Below are positions 20,001-27,782 of a stretch of 64,000 bases of DNA, in pieces. The DNA comes from Actinoallomurus iriomotensis. Its GTDB lineage: Bacteria; Actinomycetota; Actinomycetes; Streptosporangiales; Streptosporangiaceae. Positions within the stretch are counted from its first letter, which is position 1. Each line of letters starts with the position of its first letter. The stretch lies in assembly GCF_030269445.1 (NCBI RefSeq), contig NZ_BSTJ01000019.1, positions 1 to 64,000 of the forward strand. The letters are read 5' to 3'. Below the pieces are notes generated by a model. That model was given only the letters and a program-made list of their open reading frames with translations, was not told where the DNA came from and ran no database searches. The translations under genes and the position numbers were made by a program.

Positions 20001-20190
20001 CGGCGACCTCACCCACGCGGCGGGCGCCTACCGCACCCCGTACGGCCAGGTCCGTACGGACTGGACCAAGAAGGGAGACCACGTCGACCTGACCGTCACC
20101 GTGCCGCCGGGCAGCACCGCCGAGGTGCACGTCCCCGGCTCCGGCCAGGTGCACAACGTCGGATCCGGCACCTGGACCTTCCACTCCTGA
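17026..20190 (+). CDS. Secreted GH78 alpha-L-rhamnosidase (copy 2)
   Basis: A 1054-residue Sec-exported enzyme (signal MRRISRGASAFALLLALG, cleavage near AAASE). Domain order is the same as in copy 1: N-domain, CBM67-like insert (ARYVRLDVTHLEG...LELAEMAVVD), rhamnosidase domains and barrel. The acid motif DCPHREKLGWLEQD is near residue 671 and the probable base is in SLGEAWDG near 943. A GTG directly precedes the ATG (17023); both are within reach of GGAGAACTC, and I chose the ATG. Compared with copy 1 it has several small insertions, so substrate choice may differ. It is followed 11 nt later by a third GH78 gene with its own AAGGAG site. Confidence 0.94.
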   Translation: MRRISRGASAFALLLALGTLAAHPAAASESVGVTGLRAADLTAPLGIDDTTPPLSWQITATGSDVTQTAYEIQAATSADGLRHPDLWDSGRVASADQRVDYKGRRVGSRTQVYWRVRVWTHGGASPWSAPATWSTGLLSAGDWSAKWVGNPGWETAQNTPHPMTIKLSKAQDARYVRLDVTHLEGSTVDPSSADLKLRLELAEMAVVDSTAPGTDLARGATVTASESDDAAGEWKPEYLTDGSASSRRAPYGYRSAEHPTRDVSAHPITLTLDLGQVRHFDQVLLYPRDDTTTQFASTVNWPRDLAIDTGTSADALTQVTRLTYQNPPTALHDQPAALPLFAHDFTVNRRVSAARLYITGVGVYDATLNGEAVSDAVLEPPNTDVRHRLVASTYDVTSLLRQGGNRIGAALGTGTFDVNKTPDDTKRYQKFDAQNGAPRLMAQLEIRYADGSRQTVATDGSWRTTLGPTTFSNWYGGEDYDARRAQPGWDTPGTALTGWDAAQVTGSPVPGARIEGRTAPPIEPVQTLKPVAITEPRSGTYVFDFGVNAAGWPRLRADGPAGTKIQMWPAEKLKSDGTMTQSTFIGPVHDTLTLDGKGPQVWHPRFMYHGFRYLQVTGLTSKPATDDASSIVLRTANDAVGSFSSSNDLINRIHGIIDRAIQSNMYSVLTDCPHREKLGWLEQDNLVFGSVAAGYDVEAYYRKILQDVADAQLPDGMVPDVAPEYAEYSEWDTGYRDDANWGGTLIRAPWLMYRTYGETQTMRAYYPNMRRYLDYLTSKSSGGLLPTGLGDWIALDTTTPREYVGSIAYAQLAGNLADIATVLGERSDAKRYRALADKVGAAVNAKYLDAGAHTYATGSQAADALALQTGIVPQDQHAAVLAHLIASIRAKDDHLTVGEIGLPAVIDVLSAAGRDDVVYDLASQTTAPSYGAQVLSGSTSLGEAWDGMAGNSSQNHFMLGAIDAWFTGHLAGIQQTADSVGYRHLRIAPAAVGDLTHAAGAYRTPYGQVRTDWTKKGDHVDLTVTVPPGSTAEVHVPGSGQVHNVGSGTWTFHS

Positions 20191-20201
20191 AGGAGAACAC
20201 G

Positions 20202-22865
20202 ATGAGGAACCGTTTCCTCGCGGCCCTGACCGCCGCCGGCGCCGCGACCACCGCGGTCGCCGCGCTGATGCCCGCCCCCGCCTGGGCCGGAGCGGACCAC
20301 GCCCCGCTGGCGCCGACCGGCCTGACCGTGGGCGACCAGGCCCGGCCACTGGACGTCGAGGGCAGCCCGGCGTTCGGCTGGCTGCCCCGCGACGTCGACC
20401 CCGGCGAGATCCAGACCGCCTACGAGATCAAGGTCTCCGACGGGAACAAGACCGTCTGGGACAGCGGCAAGGTCGCCTCCTCCCAGGAGTCGTACGTCGC
20501 CGGGCCGGGCGACCTGGCGCACGGGAGCAGCTTCACCTGGACGGTCCGCACCTGGGACCGCGCCGGCAAGGCGTCGCCCTGGGCCCGGTCCGCCGCCTTC
20601 GACACCGGCATCGCGGACGCCGACTGGCAGGCGAGCTGGATCCGCCGCACGACGGCGGAGAAGGACGACTACACCTACGCCCGCAAGGAGTTCACGGTCG
20701 GGTCCGGCGCGGTCACCCGGGCCCGCGTCTACGTCGCCGCCAGCCAGCAGTACGACCTGCACGTCAACGGGCGGCTGGTGGACCGCGGCGCGGCGTACTC
20801 CTATCCCGGCGAGGGCTACTACAAGGCCGTCGACGTCACCGGCCTGCTGAAGGCCGGCAAGCCGGCCGCCGTCGGCGCCCTCTACCACTGGTACGGCGCC
20901 GGCCAGGGACGCCCGTCCGGCGAACCCGGCCTGCTCATGAGGATCGTCGTCGACCACGCCGACGGCACCCGCCAGGTCGTCGTCACCGACGGCTCCTGGA
21001 AGGTCACCCGCGCCAACTGGAAGACCGCCTCCTACCGCAACGGCGACGGCCGCGACTACATCGAGGACATCGACGGCACCGCCGAGCCGACCGGCTGGGA
21101 CCGGCCCGGCTTCGACGAGTCCTCCTGGGCCGCGCCGCAGGTCGTCGGCGCGCACCCGGCGGGTGTCTTCACCCACCTGCAGGGCCAGGAGTCCGCGCTG
21201 GACCGCCGGACGGTGAGCCCGGTCCGGGTCACGAAGCTGTCGTCCGGCGCGGTCGTCGCCGACTTCGGCAAGATCATCCCGGCCGTGCCCGTCGTCCGCC
21301 TCCGCGACGGCGCCAAGGGGACGGCCGTCACGATGACGGCCGGCTACCTGCTGAACGGCGACGGCACGGTGTCCAACTCCAAGAAGGACAACCAGAGCAC
21401 CGACCTGACGTACCGCTACACCGAGCGGGACGGCGACCAGACGGTGCGGTACTACACCTACGAGGGCTTCCGCTACCTGCAGATCAACGCGGACGTGCCC
21501 GCCGAGGACATCAGCGCGATCGTCCAGTACACCGACGTCCCGTCCCAGGCCCGGCTGCACACCTCCGACGGCGGCGTGGACGCGGCGTACGACCTGATGC
21601 AGCGGTCCGCCCTGTACGACTCGCAGGAGCAGTTCCTCGACACCCCGACCCGGGAGAAGGGGCAGTTCCTCGGCGACTCGGTCGACGTCTCCCTCGCCAC
21701 CATGTCCGGCTGGGGCGAACGCCGCCTGACCCGCAAGGCGATCCGCGAGTTCATCGCCTCGCAGGCGCGCTACTGGCCGGACGGGCGGCTGAACGCCGTC
21801 TACCCGAACGGCGACGGCAAGCGCGACATCCCGGACTACACCGAGATGTTCCCCAGCTGGGTGTGGGAGTACTACCTGCAGTCCGGTGACACGTCCACGC
21901 TCAGCGCCGCCTACCCGGTGATGAGCGCCGTCGCCGACTACGTCCGCCGCTACGTCGACCCGTCCACCGGCCTCGTCACCAAGCTGGCCGGCGGCTCCGG
22001 CGCGTACCTGAACGGCATCATCGACTGGCCGAACCGCTACGGCTACGACACGGACGCCACCGCCCGTACGACCGTCAACGAACTCGCGGTCGACCTGCTG
22101 AACTCCACCGCCAGGGCGGCCCAGGCGCTCGGCAAGGACGCCTCGGCGTACCAGCGCGACGCCGCGACCCTCACCACCGCGATCAACGGGAAGCTGCGCC
22201 GCTCGGACGGCGTCTACATCGACGGCCTGGAGGCGGACGGCTCGCCGAGCACGCACGCCTCCCAGATCGCCAACGCCTACGCCGTCGCGTTCGGTCTCAC
22301 CTCCGACCCCAAGGTGACCGACTACGTGGCCGGACTCGGCCTGCAGATGTCCCCGATGACCGTCCACTGGCTGATGGCCGCCCTGGCCGGCCGCCCGGAC
22401 GCGTTCGTCACCCGCCTCACCGACCCGAACGGCATCGGCTACGCCAAGATCCTGGCCTCCGGCGGCACGTTCACGTGGGAGTCGTGGGAGGCGGACCAGA
22501 CCGGCGACAGCCTCTCGCACGGCTGGGGCGCGTCCCCGGTGATCGACGTGCAGCAGACCCTGCTCGGCGTCACCGTCACCGCCCCGGGCGCCGCACGGAT
22601 CCGCATCCGCCCGCCGGCGTCCGGCCTGACCTCGGCGTCCGGCACGATCCCGACCCAGCGCGGCGACGTCAAGGTGTCCTGGGTGCACAAGGACGGCCAC
22701 CTCACCCTGACCGCCGACGTCCCGGTCAACGTCCAGGCCGAGATCGACCTGCCCACCACCGGCAAGGTGAAGGTCGCCGGCGACGCCCGGTACGCCGGGC
22801 AGAAGGACGGCCACACGGTGTACGAGACCGGCTCCGGCCACGTGGTGTTCAACGCGGCGGGCTGA
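20202..22865 (+). CDS. Secreted GH78 family alpha-L-rhamnosidase (copy 3, shorter and divergent)
   Basis: An 887-residue exported protein with a Sec signal (cleavage near AWAG). It lacks the CBM67-like insert of copies 1 and 2. The rhamnosidase N-domain (YVAASQQYDLHVNGRLVDRG), the middle domain (LSSGAVVADFGKIIPAVPV) and the barrel are all present. The acid motif reads DTPTREKGQFLGDS near residue 480 instead of DCPxREKLGW, still keeping the REK glutamate, and the base is probably in FTWESWEAD near 759. The shorter architecture and altered motif suggest a different rhamnoside substrate from copies 1 and 2. It ends the glycosidase run and is followed by a terminator hairpin. Confidence 0.92.
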   Translation: MRNRFLAALTAAGAATTAVAALMPAPAWAGADHAPLAPTGLTVGDQARPLDVEGSPAFGWLPRDVDPGEIQTAYEIKVSDGNKTVWDSGKVASSQESYVAGPGDLAHGSSFTWTVRTWDRAGKASPWARSAAFDTGIADADWQASWIRRTTAEKDDYTYARKEFTVGSGAVTRARVYVAASQQYDLHVNGRLVDRGAAYSYPGEGYYKAVDVTGLLKAGKPAAVGALYHWYGAGQGRPSGEPGLLMRIVVDHADGTRQVVVTDGSWKVTRANWKTASYRNGDGRDYIEDIDGTAEPTGWDRPGFDESSWAAPQVVGAHPAGVFTHLQGQESALDRRTVSPVRVTKLSSGAVVADFGKIIPAVPVVRLRDGAKGTAVTMTAGYLLNGDGTVSNSKKDNQSTDLTYRYTERDGDQTVRYYTYEGFRYLQINADVPAEDISAIVQYTDVPSQARLHTSDGGVDAAYDLMQRSALYDSQEQFLDTPTREKGQFLGDSVDVSLATMSGWGERRLTRKAIREFIASQARYWPDGRLNAVYPNGDGKRDIPDYTEMFPSWVWEYYLQSGDTSTLSAAYPVMSAVADYVRRYVDPSTGLVTKLAGGSGAYLNGIIDWPNRYGYDTDATARTTVNELAVDLLNSTARAAQALGKDASAYQRDAATLTTAINGKLRRSDGVYIDGLEADGSPSTHASQIANAYAVAFGLTSDPKVTDYVAGLGLQMSPMTVHWLMAALAGRPDAFVTRLTDPNGIGYAKILASGGTFTWESWEADQTGDSLSHGWGASPVIDVQQTLLGVTVTAPGAARIRIRPPASGLTSASGTIPTQRGDVKVSWVHKDGHLTLTADVPVNVQAEIDLPTTGKVKVAGDARYAGQKDGHTVYETGSGHVVFNAAG

Positions 22866-22878
22866 GTCCCTGGAAGAA

Positions 22879-22913
22879 GGTGCGGCGCGTCCCACGAGGG
22901 GGCGCGCCGCACC
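22879..22913 (+). terminator. Terminator hairpin closing the rhamnosidase operon
   Basis: An 11-bp perfect stem (GGTGCGGCGCG and complement, 13-nt loop) starts 13 nt after the last GH78 stop. It is GC-rich with no long T-run, as is common in actinobacteria. Confidence 0.7.
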
Positions 22914-23036
22914 CGTGCGCGGTGCCGTCGCTGTTCCTCGGCCGGCCTGGAACGGTGTACAACCGGAGGACGTCCACATCGTGGACACCCGGCCGTCCCC
23001 GGCCGGGGGCACGCGCCACGAAGGAGGGGGTGTCCC

Positions 23037-23858
23037 ATGGCCTTTCCGCGCACCGCGACCGACACGGAGCGTTTCGTTCGCGAGTGGCACGACTGGCACC
23101 GCGGGCACGAGTCGGCCCGTGCCGATCCGCACGGGTTCCTCGCGATCACCGGGCTGCACTGGCTGACCGAGGAACCGGAGCGGTTCGACGACGCACCGGG
23201 CGCCTGGTCGACCGGACCGGACGGGGTGGTCGTGGCTCTGGGCGAGGGTGAGGAGCTCGTGGTGGACGGCTCGCCGGTCCGCGGCGAGCACCGCTTCGGA
23301 ATGTCGGCCGAGCGCGACGGCGTCACCGTCACGTGGGGCGACGCGGTGATCGAGGTGGCCAGGCGCGGCGGGCACGACATCGTACGGCCGCGGCACCCGG
23401 ACCATCCGCTGCGGACCGGCTACCGCGGCACCCCCGCGTACGAACCCGACCCGCGCTGGGTCGTGCCGGGCCGCTATGTCGCGTTCGACGAGCCGCGGCC
23501 GACGACGGTCGGCGCCGTGGTCGACGGCCTGCGGCACGTCTACGAGGCGCCGGGCCGGATCGACGTCGAGCTGGAGGGCCGGGCGCTGAGCCTCACCGCG
23601 TTCCCCGGCCGGCCGCCCGGCGGCCTGCTCGTGCTGTTCACCGACGCGACCTCGGGCGTCACCACGTACGCCGCGTGCCGCGAACTGCTCGTCGAGGCAC
23701 CCGGCGCCGACGGCACCGTGACCCTCGACTTCAACCGGGCCGTCAACCTGCCCTGCGCCTACACCGGGTTCGCCACCTGCCCGCTGCCGCCTCCGGAGAA
23801 CCGGCTGCCGATCGCGATCAAGGCCGGCGAGAAGATCCCGTACGAGCGCGCACGCTGA
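23037..23858 (+). CDS. DUF1684 domain-containing protein
   Basis: A 273-residue soluble protein with no signal peptide. It opens with FVREWHDWHRGHE and ends with the DUF1684 signature: FNRAVNLPCAYTGFATC followed by PLPPPENRLPIAIKAGEK (about residues 233-270). This Cys/Pro-rich block is the conserved core of a family of unknown biochemical function, so I make no functional claim. The ATG is preceded by GGAGGGGGTGTCCC. It stands alone on the + strand, separated from the rhamnose locus by a terminator and facing the DUF899 gene across a shared terminator. Confidence 0.9.
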   Translation: MAFPRTATDTERFVREWHDWHRGHESARADPHGFLAITGLHWLTEEPERFDDAPGAWSTGPDGVVVALGEGEELVVDGSPVRGEHRFGMSAERDGVTVTWGDAVIEVARRGGHDIVRPRHPDHPLRTGYRGTPAYEPDPRWVVPGRYVAFDEPRPTTVGAVVDGLRHVYEAPGRIDVELEGRALSLTAFPGRPPGGLLVLFTDATSGVTTYAACRELLVEAPGADGTVTLDFNRAVNLPCAYTGFATCPLPPPENRLPIAIKAGEKIPYERAR

Positions 23859-23865
23859 CCGCCGT

Positions 23866-23893
23866 GGGCCGGCCACCGGACGGTGGCCGGCCC
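23866..23893. terminator. Bidirectional terminator between converging genes
   Basis: A 12-bp perfect stem (GGGCCGGCCACC and complement, 4-nt loop GGAC) fills the 49-nt space between the DUF1684 gene (+) and the DUF899 gene (-), serving both directions. Confidence 0.75.
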
Positions 23894-23907
23894 TTCGTGC
23901 CGTTCGG

Positions 23908-24633
23908 TCAGTGCCCGCCCGCCAGGTCGTCGCGGTGTCCGGCCTCCAGGCGGGCCCATTGGGCGGTGGGGCGTCCGTTCGTCCGTGAGTAGTCGCCGGT
24001 GATCCGCGGCCAGTCCGCGGGCGAGTCCTCCCACGGCTCCTGCCGCCCGTACACGGTGCGGTCCAGCAGGCCGTAGGTCTGGTCCATCGCCTCGACGCCG
24101 CGGCCGGTGGTCCAGTAGGTCTCGAAGACCCGCTCGCCCTGCCGCAGGTAGCACGCCAGCATGAACGGGCCCCGCCCCGCCATCAGCGCCTCGGCGGAGC
24201 CAGCCGCGGAGTACCACGGCACGTCCCAGCCCATGAAGTCGCGGTAGCGGACGCTCTCCTCGTACGGGCCCTGGCAGAACGTCGCGTAGGTGACGCCGCG
24301 GGCCCGCAGGTAGGACAGCTCCCGCACCTGACTATTGAAGAAGGTGCAGCCCGGGCACTGCTCGGCGGCCGGGTGGCCGGTGTGCCACATCTGGAAGTAG
24401 GCGATCAGTAGCGGGCGCCCCTCGAACGTCTCCAGCAGCGTGACCGGGCCGTCCGGGCCGATCAGCTCGGCGGCGGCGTCGACCTCCACCATCGGCAGCC
24501 GCCGGCGGGCCGCCGCGATCGCGTCGCCTTCGTGGGTGTGCGCCTTCTCCCGGACCCGCAGGGCGTCCAGTTCGGCCTGGTAGCCGGCTCGATCGGTGAT
24601 CTCGGGGGCCGGCGCGGCGGTGTCGGTGTGCAT
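23908..24633 (-). CDS. DUF899 family thioredoxin-fold protein
   Basis: A 241-residue soluble protein of the DUF899 (AhpC/TSA-like thioredoxin-fold) family. Visible are the helix LDALRVREKAHTHEGDAIAAARR, the strand RPLLIAYFQMWH, the conserved CPGCTFFNSQVRELSYLR (about residues 121-138) and the tryptophan-rich end (GWDVPWYS, DWPRITGDY). The CPGC pair sits where a thioredoxin active site would be; no activity is established for the family. It follows the ECF sigma gene on the same strand after 80 nt and may be one of its targets or part of its operon. The ATG has AGGGGAAACC upstream. Confidence 0.88.
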   Translation of the reverse strand: MHTDTAAPAPEITDRAGYQAELDALRVREKAHTHEGDAIAAARRRLPMVEVDAAAELIGPDGPVTLLETFEGRPLLIAYFQMWHTGHPAAEQCPGCTFFNSQVRELSYLRARGVTYATFCQGPYEESVRYRDFMGWDVPWYSAAGSAEALMAGRGPFMLACYLRQGERVFETYWTTGRGVEAMDQTYGLLDRTVYGRQEPWEDSPADWPRITGDYSRTNGRPTAQWARLEAGHRDDLAGGH

Positions 24634-24713
24634 GAGGTTTCCCCTCGTCTTCGGTGGCTTTCGCCCCACCGACGAAGGCGGGCGGCCCGGATCGACATCG
24701 GCGCGAAGAAATC

Positions 24714-25937
24714 TCAGAGTTCTTCGAGCCGGCCGGTCAGGTAGCGGCGCTCGGCCTCGGTCGGCGCCAGCCTCAGCGCTTCCTCGTACGCCGTCCTCGC
24801 CTCGGCGGCCCGGCCGTCCCGGCGCAGCAGGTCGGCCCGGGTGGCGGGCAGCAGGTGGTAGCCGTCGAGCCGGCCGGACGCCGCGAGCTCGTCGACCAGG
24901 GCCAGGCCGGCCGGGATGCCGTCCGCCATCGCGACCGCCACCGCGCGGTTGAGGTCCACGACCGGGGACGGCGCCAGCCGGGCCAGCTCGCCGTACAGGA
25001 TCGCGATCTGCGGCCAGTCGGTGCCCGTCGCGTCCGGCGCGGTGGCGTGGCAGGCGGCGATCGCGGCCTGCACCTGGTACGGCCCGACGCGCCGCGTGGC
25101 CAGCGCCTGGTCGAGCGTCGCCACTCCCTCGGCGATCAGCCCCCGGTCCCACCGGGACCGGTCCTGGTTCTCCAGCGTGACCAGCACGCCGTCGTCGACA
25201 CGGGTCGCGCGCCGGGCCTCGTGCAGCAACATCAGCGCGAGCAGCCCGCGCGGCTCGGGTTCCTCCGGCATGAGCCGCACCAGGAGACGCGCCAGCCGGA
25301 TGGCCTCGGCCGTCAGGGTGCGCCCGGTGCCCTCCTCGTCGTAGCCCCGGTTGAAGATCAGGTAGAGCACCGCGAGAACGGCGGCCAGCCGCCGGGGGAG
25401 CAGCCCGGCCGGCGGTACGCGGTACGGGATGCCGGCCTCGGCGATCTTGCGCTTGGCCCGGACCAGGCGCTGTGCCATCGCGGGCTCGGCGGTCAGGAAG
25501 GCCCGGGCGATCTCGGCGGTGCTCAGGCCGGCCAGCGTACGCAGCGTGAGCGCGACCCGGGCCGGGAACGGCAGTGCCGGATGACAGCAGGTGAAGATCA
25601 GCCGCAGCCGCTCGTCCGGGATCTCTCCGGAGGACGGCGGCTCCTCCGGGTCGCGGGCCAGGACCGCGAGCTGACGCAGCTTGGCCGCGCCGGCGGCGTC
25701 ACGGCGCAGCCGGTCGGTGGCGCGGTTGCGGGCCGCGGTGGTGAGCCAGGCGCCCGGGCGGCGCGGCACGCCGTCGCGTGGCCAGGTCGCCAGCGCTGCG
25801 GCGATGGCGTCCTGTGCGCAGTCCTCGGCCAGATCCCAGTCGCCCGTCAACCCGATCAGGGTCGCCACCACCTGGCCCCACTCGTCCCGGAACGCCGCGT
25901 CGACCGCCGCCCGGACCCGGTCGCGGGACGCGGTCAC
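24714..25937 (-). CDS. ECF42-type RNA polymerase sigma factor with long C-terminal extension
   Basis: A 407-residue sigma-70 family protein. Region 2 (DWDLAEDCAQDAIAAALATW) and region 4 (FPARVALTLRTLAGLSTAEIARAFL) occupy the first 180 residues; the other half is a helical TPR-like extension (LYLIFNRGYDEE, AACHATAPDATGTDWPQIAILY, HLLPATRADLLRRDGR). This layout, with a YCII/DGPF protein next door, defines group ECF42, in which the extension rather than an anti-sigma factor controls activity (established for the group). The GTG overlaps the YCII stop (GTGA), proving translational coupling. Targets probably include its own operon. Confidence 0.92.
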   Translation of the reverse strand: MTASRDRVRAAVDAAFRDEWGQVVATLIGLTGDWDLAEDCAQDAIAAALATWPRDGVPRRPGAWLTTAARNRATDRLRRDAAGAAKLRQLAVLARDPEEPPSSGEIPDERLRLIFTCCHPALPFPARVALTLRTLAGLSTAEIARAFLTAEPAMAQRLVRAKRKIAEAGIPYRVPPAGLLPRRLAAVLAVLYLIFNRGYDEEGTGRTLTAEAIRLARLLVRLMPEEPEPRGLLALMLLHEARRATRVDDGVLVTLENQDRSRWDRGLIAEGVATLDQALATRRVGPYQVQAAIAACHATAPDATGTDWPQIAILYGELARLAPSPVVDLNRAVAVAMADGIPAGLALVDELAASGRLDGYHLLPATRADLLRRDGRAAEARTAYEEALRLAPTEAERRYLTGRLEEL

Positions 25938-26269
25938 TCCCAGACGGGGCGGATCTCGACACCGCCCCAGCGCGCGTACGGATGGCCCGAGGCGATCGCG
26001 ATCGCCTCGTCGAGGTTCGCGCACTCGACGATCACGAAGCCGCCGACGAAGTCCTTGGTCTCGGCGAACGGCCCGTCCGAGACCAGGGTCTCGCCGTCCC
26101 GGACCCGGACCGTGGTCGCGTCCACCACCGGCCGCAACCGCGCCCCGACGAGCGCCCCGCCCCGCCGGTCCAGATCCGCCAGCCATGCCTGGTGCACCGG
26201 ATCCGCCGCGAGTTCCTCGTTGCTCGGCGAGACCGTCTCGTCGTCGCAGATGAGCAGCACGTATTTCAT
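25934..26269 (-). CDS. YCII-related (DGPF) protein
   Basis: A 111-residue dimeric ferredoxin-like protein of the YCII family. It carries the namesake motif as DGPFAETKDFVGGFVIVE (about residues 64-81) and ends HPYARWGGVEIRPVWE. These proteins are the usual partners of ECF42 sigma factors; their biochemical job is not settled. It is the first gene of a leftward operon: its TGA overlaps the sigma GTG. It is divergent from the PaaX-type regulator with only 61 nt between the starts. Confidence 0.92.
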   Translation of the reverse strand: MKYVLLICDDETVSPSNEELAADPVHQAWLADLDRRGGALVGARLRPVVDATTVRVRDGETLVSDGPFAETKDFVGGFVIVECANLDEAIAIASGHPYARWGGVEIRPVWE

Positions 26270-26330
26270 GCGCTCGATTCTGCCTGTGCGGGCCCCCGGA
26301 CGGCCTCGTGGGCGGCGTTATCGTGTCCAC

Positions 26331-27212
26331 GTGACGACGTTGAGCGGCGCGACCGAAGAGACGGAGCCCAGATCGACGCAGCCCCGGGCCTTCATTGTCA
26401 CGATCTACGGGCTGTACGCGCGCGACGTCGGCGGCTGGATCAGCGTGTCCGCACTGATCCAGCTGATGGGGCGGCTTCAGGTCGACGCGCCGTCGGTGCG
26501 CTCGGCCATCTCCCGGCTGAAGCGCCGGGGCCTGCTGGAGGCGCGAAAGGTGGACGGTTCGGCCGGATACAGCCTGTCCCGGCAGGCCAGGGGGATCCTG
26601 GATGAGGGAGATCGGCGGATCTTCGGCCGGCGGCGCGCCGAACTGGCGGACGGGTGGCTGCTCGCGGTCTTCAGCGTTCCCGAGTCGCAGCGGCAGCAGC
26701 GCCACGTGCTGCGCTCGCGGCTGAGCTGGCTGGGTTTCGGCACGACGGCGTCGGGAGTGTGGATCGCCCCTCGCTACCTGTACGAGGAGACCCGCGAGGT
26801 GCTGGAGCGCCACGAGCTGTCGGAGTACGTTGATCTGTTCGACGCCGGCTACCTGGCGTTCGGGGACGTCGCCGAGCTGGTGGGCCGGTGGTGGGATCTG
26901 GAGGGGTTGCGGCGGCTCTACGCCGAGTTCCTGGGCTCCTTCGACACGGTGCTGGAACGCTGGCTGCGGGATGACGCGGGCGGAGACGCGGAGGCGTTCG
27001 AGGACTATGTGCGGGCGTTGACCGCGTGGCGGCGGTTGCCCTTCCTCGATCCGGGGCTGCCGCCGGAGCTCCTGCCGCGCGACTGGCCCGGAGTGCGCGC
27101 GGCCGCCCTGTTCGACGAGCTGAAGGACAGGCTGACCGAACCCGCGCACCGCTTCGCGAGCTCGGTGATCGAGGAGAACAGCGGCCGGGCCGCGACGGCC
27201 GGGCGGCGTTAG
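26331..27212 (+). CDS. PaaX family transcriptional regulator
   Basis: A 293-residue GntR-like/PaaX repressor: N-terminal winged helix (about residues 24-85, IYGLYARDVGGWISVSALIQ... SVRSAISRLKRRGLLEARK), a central PaaX domain (LAVFSVPESQRQQRHVLRSRLSWLGFGTTASGVWIAP) and the C-terminal PaaX_C region (AWRRLPFLDPGLPPELLPRDWPG). PaaX proteins sense aryl-CoA thioesters such as phenylacetyl-CoA and then release DNA. Placed before an aryl-CoA degradation module, it probably senses the CoA ester made by the ligase at 29.4 kb. The GTG at 26331 was chosen because it begins the VTTLSGATEE head; no ATG is available before the winged helix. Confidence 0.88.
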   Translation: MTTLSGATEETEPRSTQPRAFIVTIYGLYARDVGGWISVSALIQLMGRLQVDAPSVRSAISRLKRRGLLEARKVDGSAGYSLSRQARGILDEGDRRIFGRRRAELADGWLLAVFSVPESQRQQRHVLRSRLSWLGFGTTASGVWIAPRYLYEETREVLERHELSEYVDLFDAGYLAFGDVAELVGRWWDLEGLRRLYAEFLGSFDTVLERWLRDDAGGDAEAFEDYVRALTAWRRLPFLDPGLPPELLPRDWPGVRAAALFDELKDRLTEPAHRFASSVIEENSGRAATAGRR

Positions 27213-27276
27213 GCGCAGAGGCCGGGCGCGACGACGGCGGGAGGCGCGGGGAGTACCGCGCCGCCCGCCATCGGTT

Positions 27277-27690
27277 TCACGGCTTGATGAGCCGCTCCTC
27301 GGGGATGACGGCGACGCCCAGGATCTCGATCATCGCCTCCGGCTGCCACAGGCCGGTGCAGCCGATGCCGGCCATGGCCGGATAGACGGGCCCGGCGAGC
27401 TCGCGCCAGACGCGGCCGATCTCCTTGCCGTGCGCCTGGTAGTCGGGGATGTCGGTGAGGTACAGCGTGACGCTGACGAGGTCCTCCGGCCGCCCGCCCG
27501 CCGCCCGGAGTGTGGTGAGGACGTTGCCGAAGGCCTGACGGAACTGCTCGACGATCCCGCCTTCGACGATCTTCATGTCCTTGTCGAGCGCGGTCTGGCC
27601 GCCCAGGTACAGCGTGTTGCCGACGAGGGTTCCGTGCGAGTAGCCGCTGGGGGCCGGCAGGGCATCGGGGTTGACAGGGATCGGGCTCAT
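27277..27690 (-). CDS. RidA family (YjgF/YER057c/UK114) enamine/imine deaminase
   Basis: A 137-residue trimeric RidA-fold protein: SGYSHGTLVGNTLYLGGQTALD at the start, FRQAFGNVLTTLRAAGGRPEDLVSVTLYLTDI in the middle and YPAMAGIGCTGLWQPEAMIEILGVAVIP at the end. The arginine of the classic RidA motif is absent; GCTGLWQPEAMIEI stands in its place, so the substrate may differ from canonical RidA. The family hydrolyses reactive enamines and imines to ketones and ammonia. It is divergent from the cupin of the aryl-CoA module. If the module makes an enamine ring product from 2-aminobenzoyl-CoA, this enzyme could remove the amino group (inference). Confidence 0.9.
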   Translation of the reverse strand: MSPIPVNPDALPAPSGYSHGTLVGNTLYLGGQTALDKDMKIVEGGIVEQFRQAFGNVLTTLRAAGGRPEDLVSVTLYLTDIPDYQAHGKEIGRVWRELAGPVYPAMAGIGCTGLWQPEAMIEILGVAVIPEERLIKP

Positions 27691-27782
27691 CGCGCCTCCG
27701 TCGGGTCTCGGGCCGCGCGCCGTCGGCCGCTCGGGCCGCCGCAGCCTTGGGTATTGACTTTATATGACGTGCGTGAAAAAAA

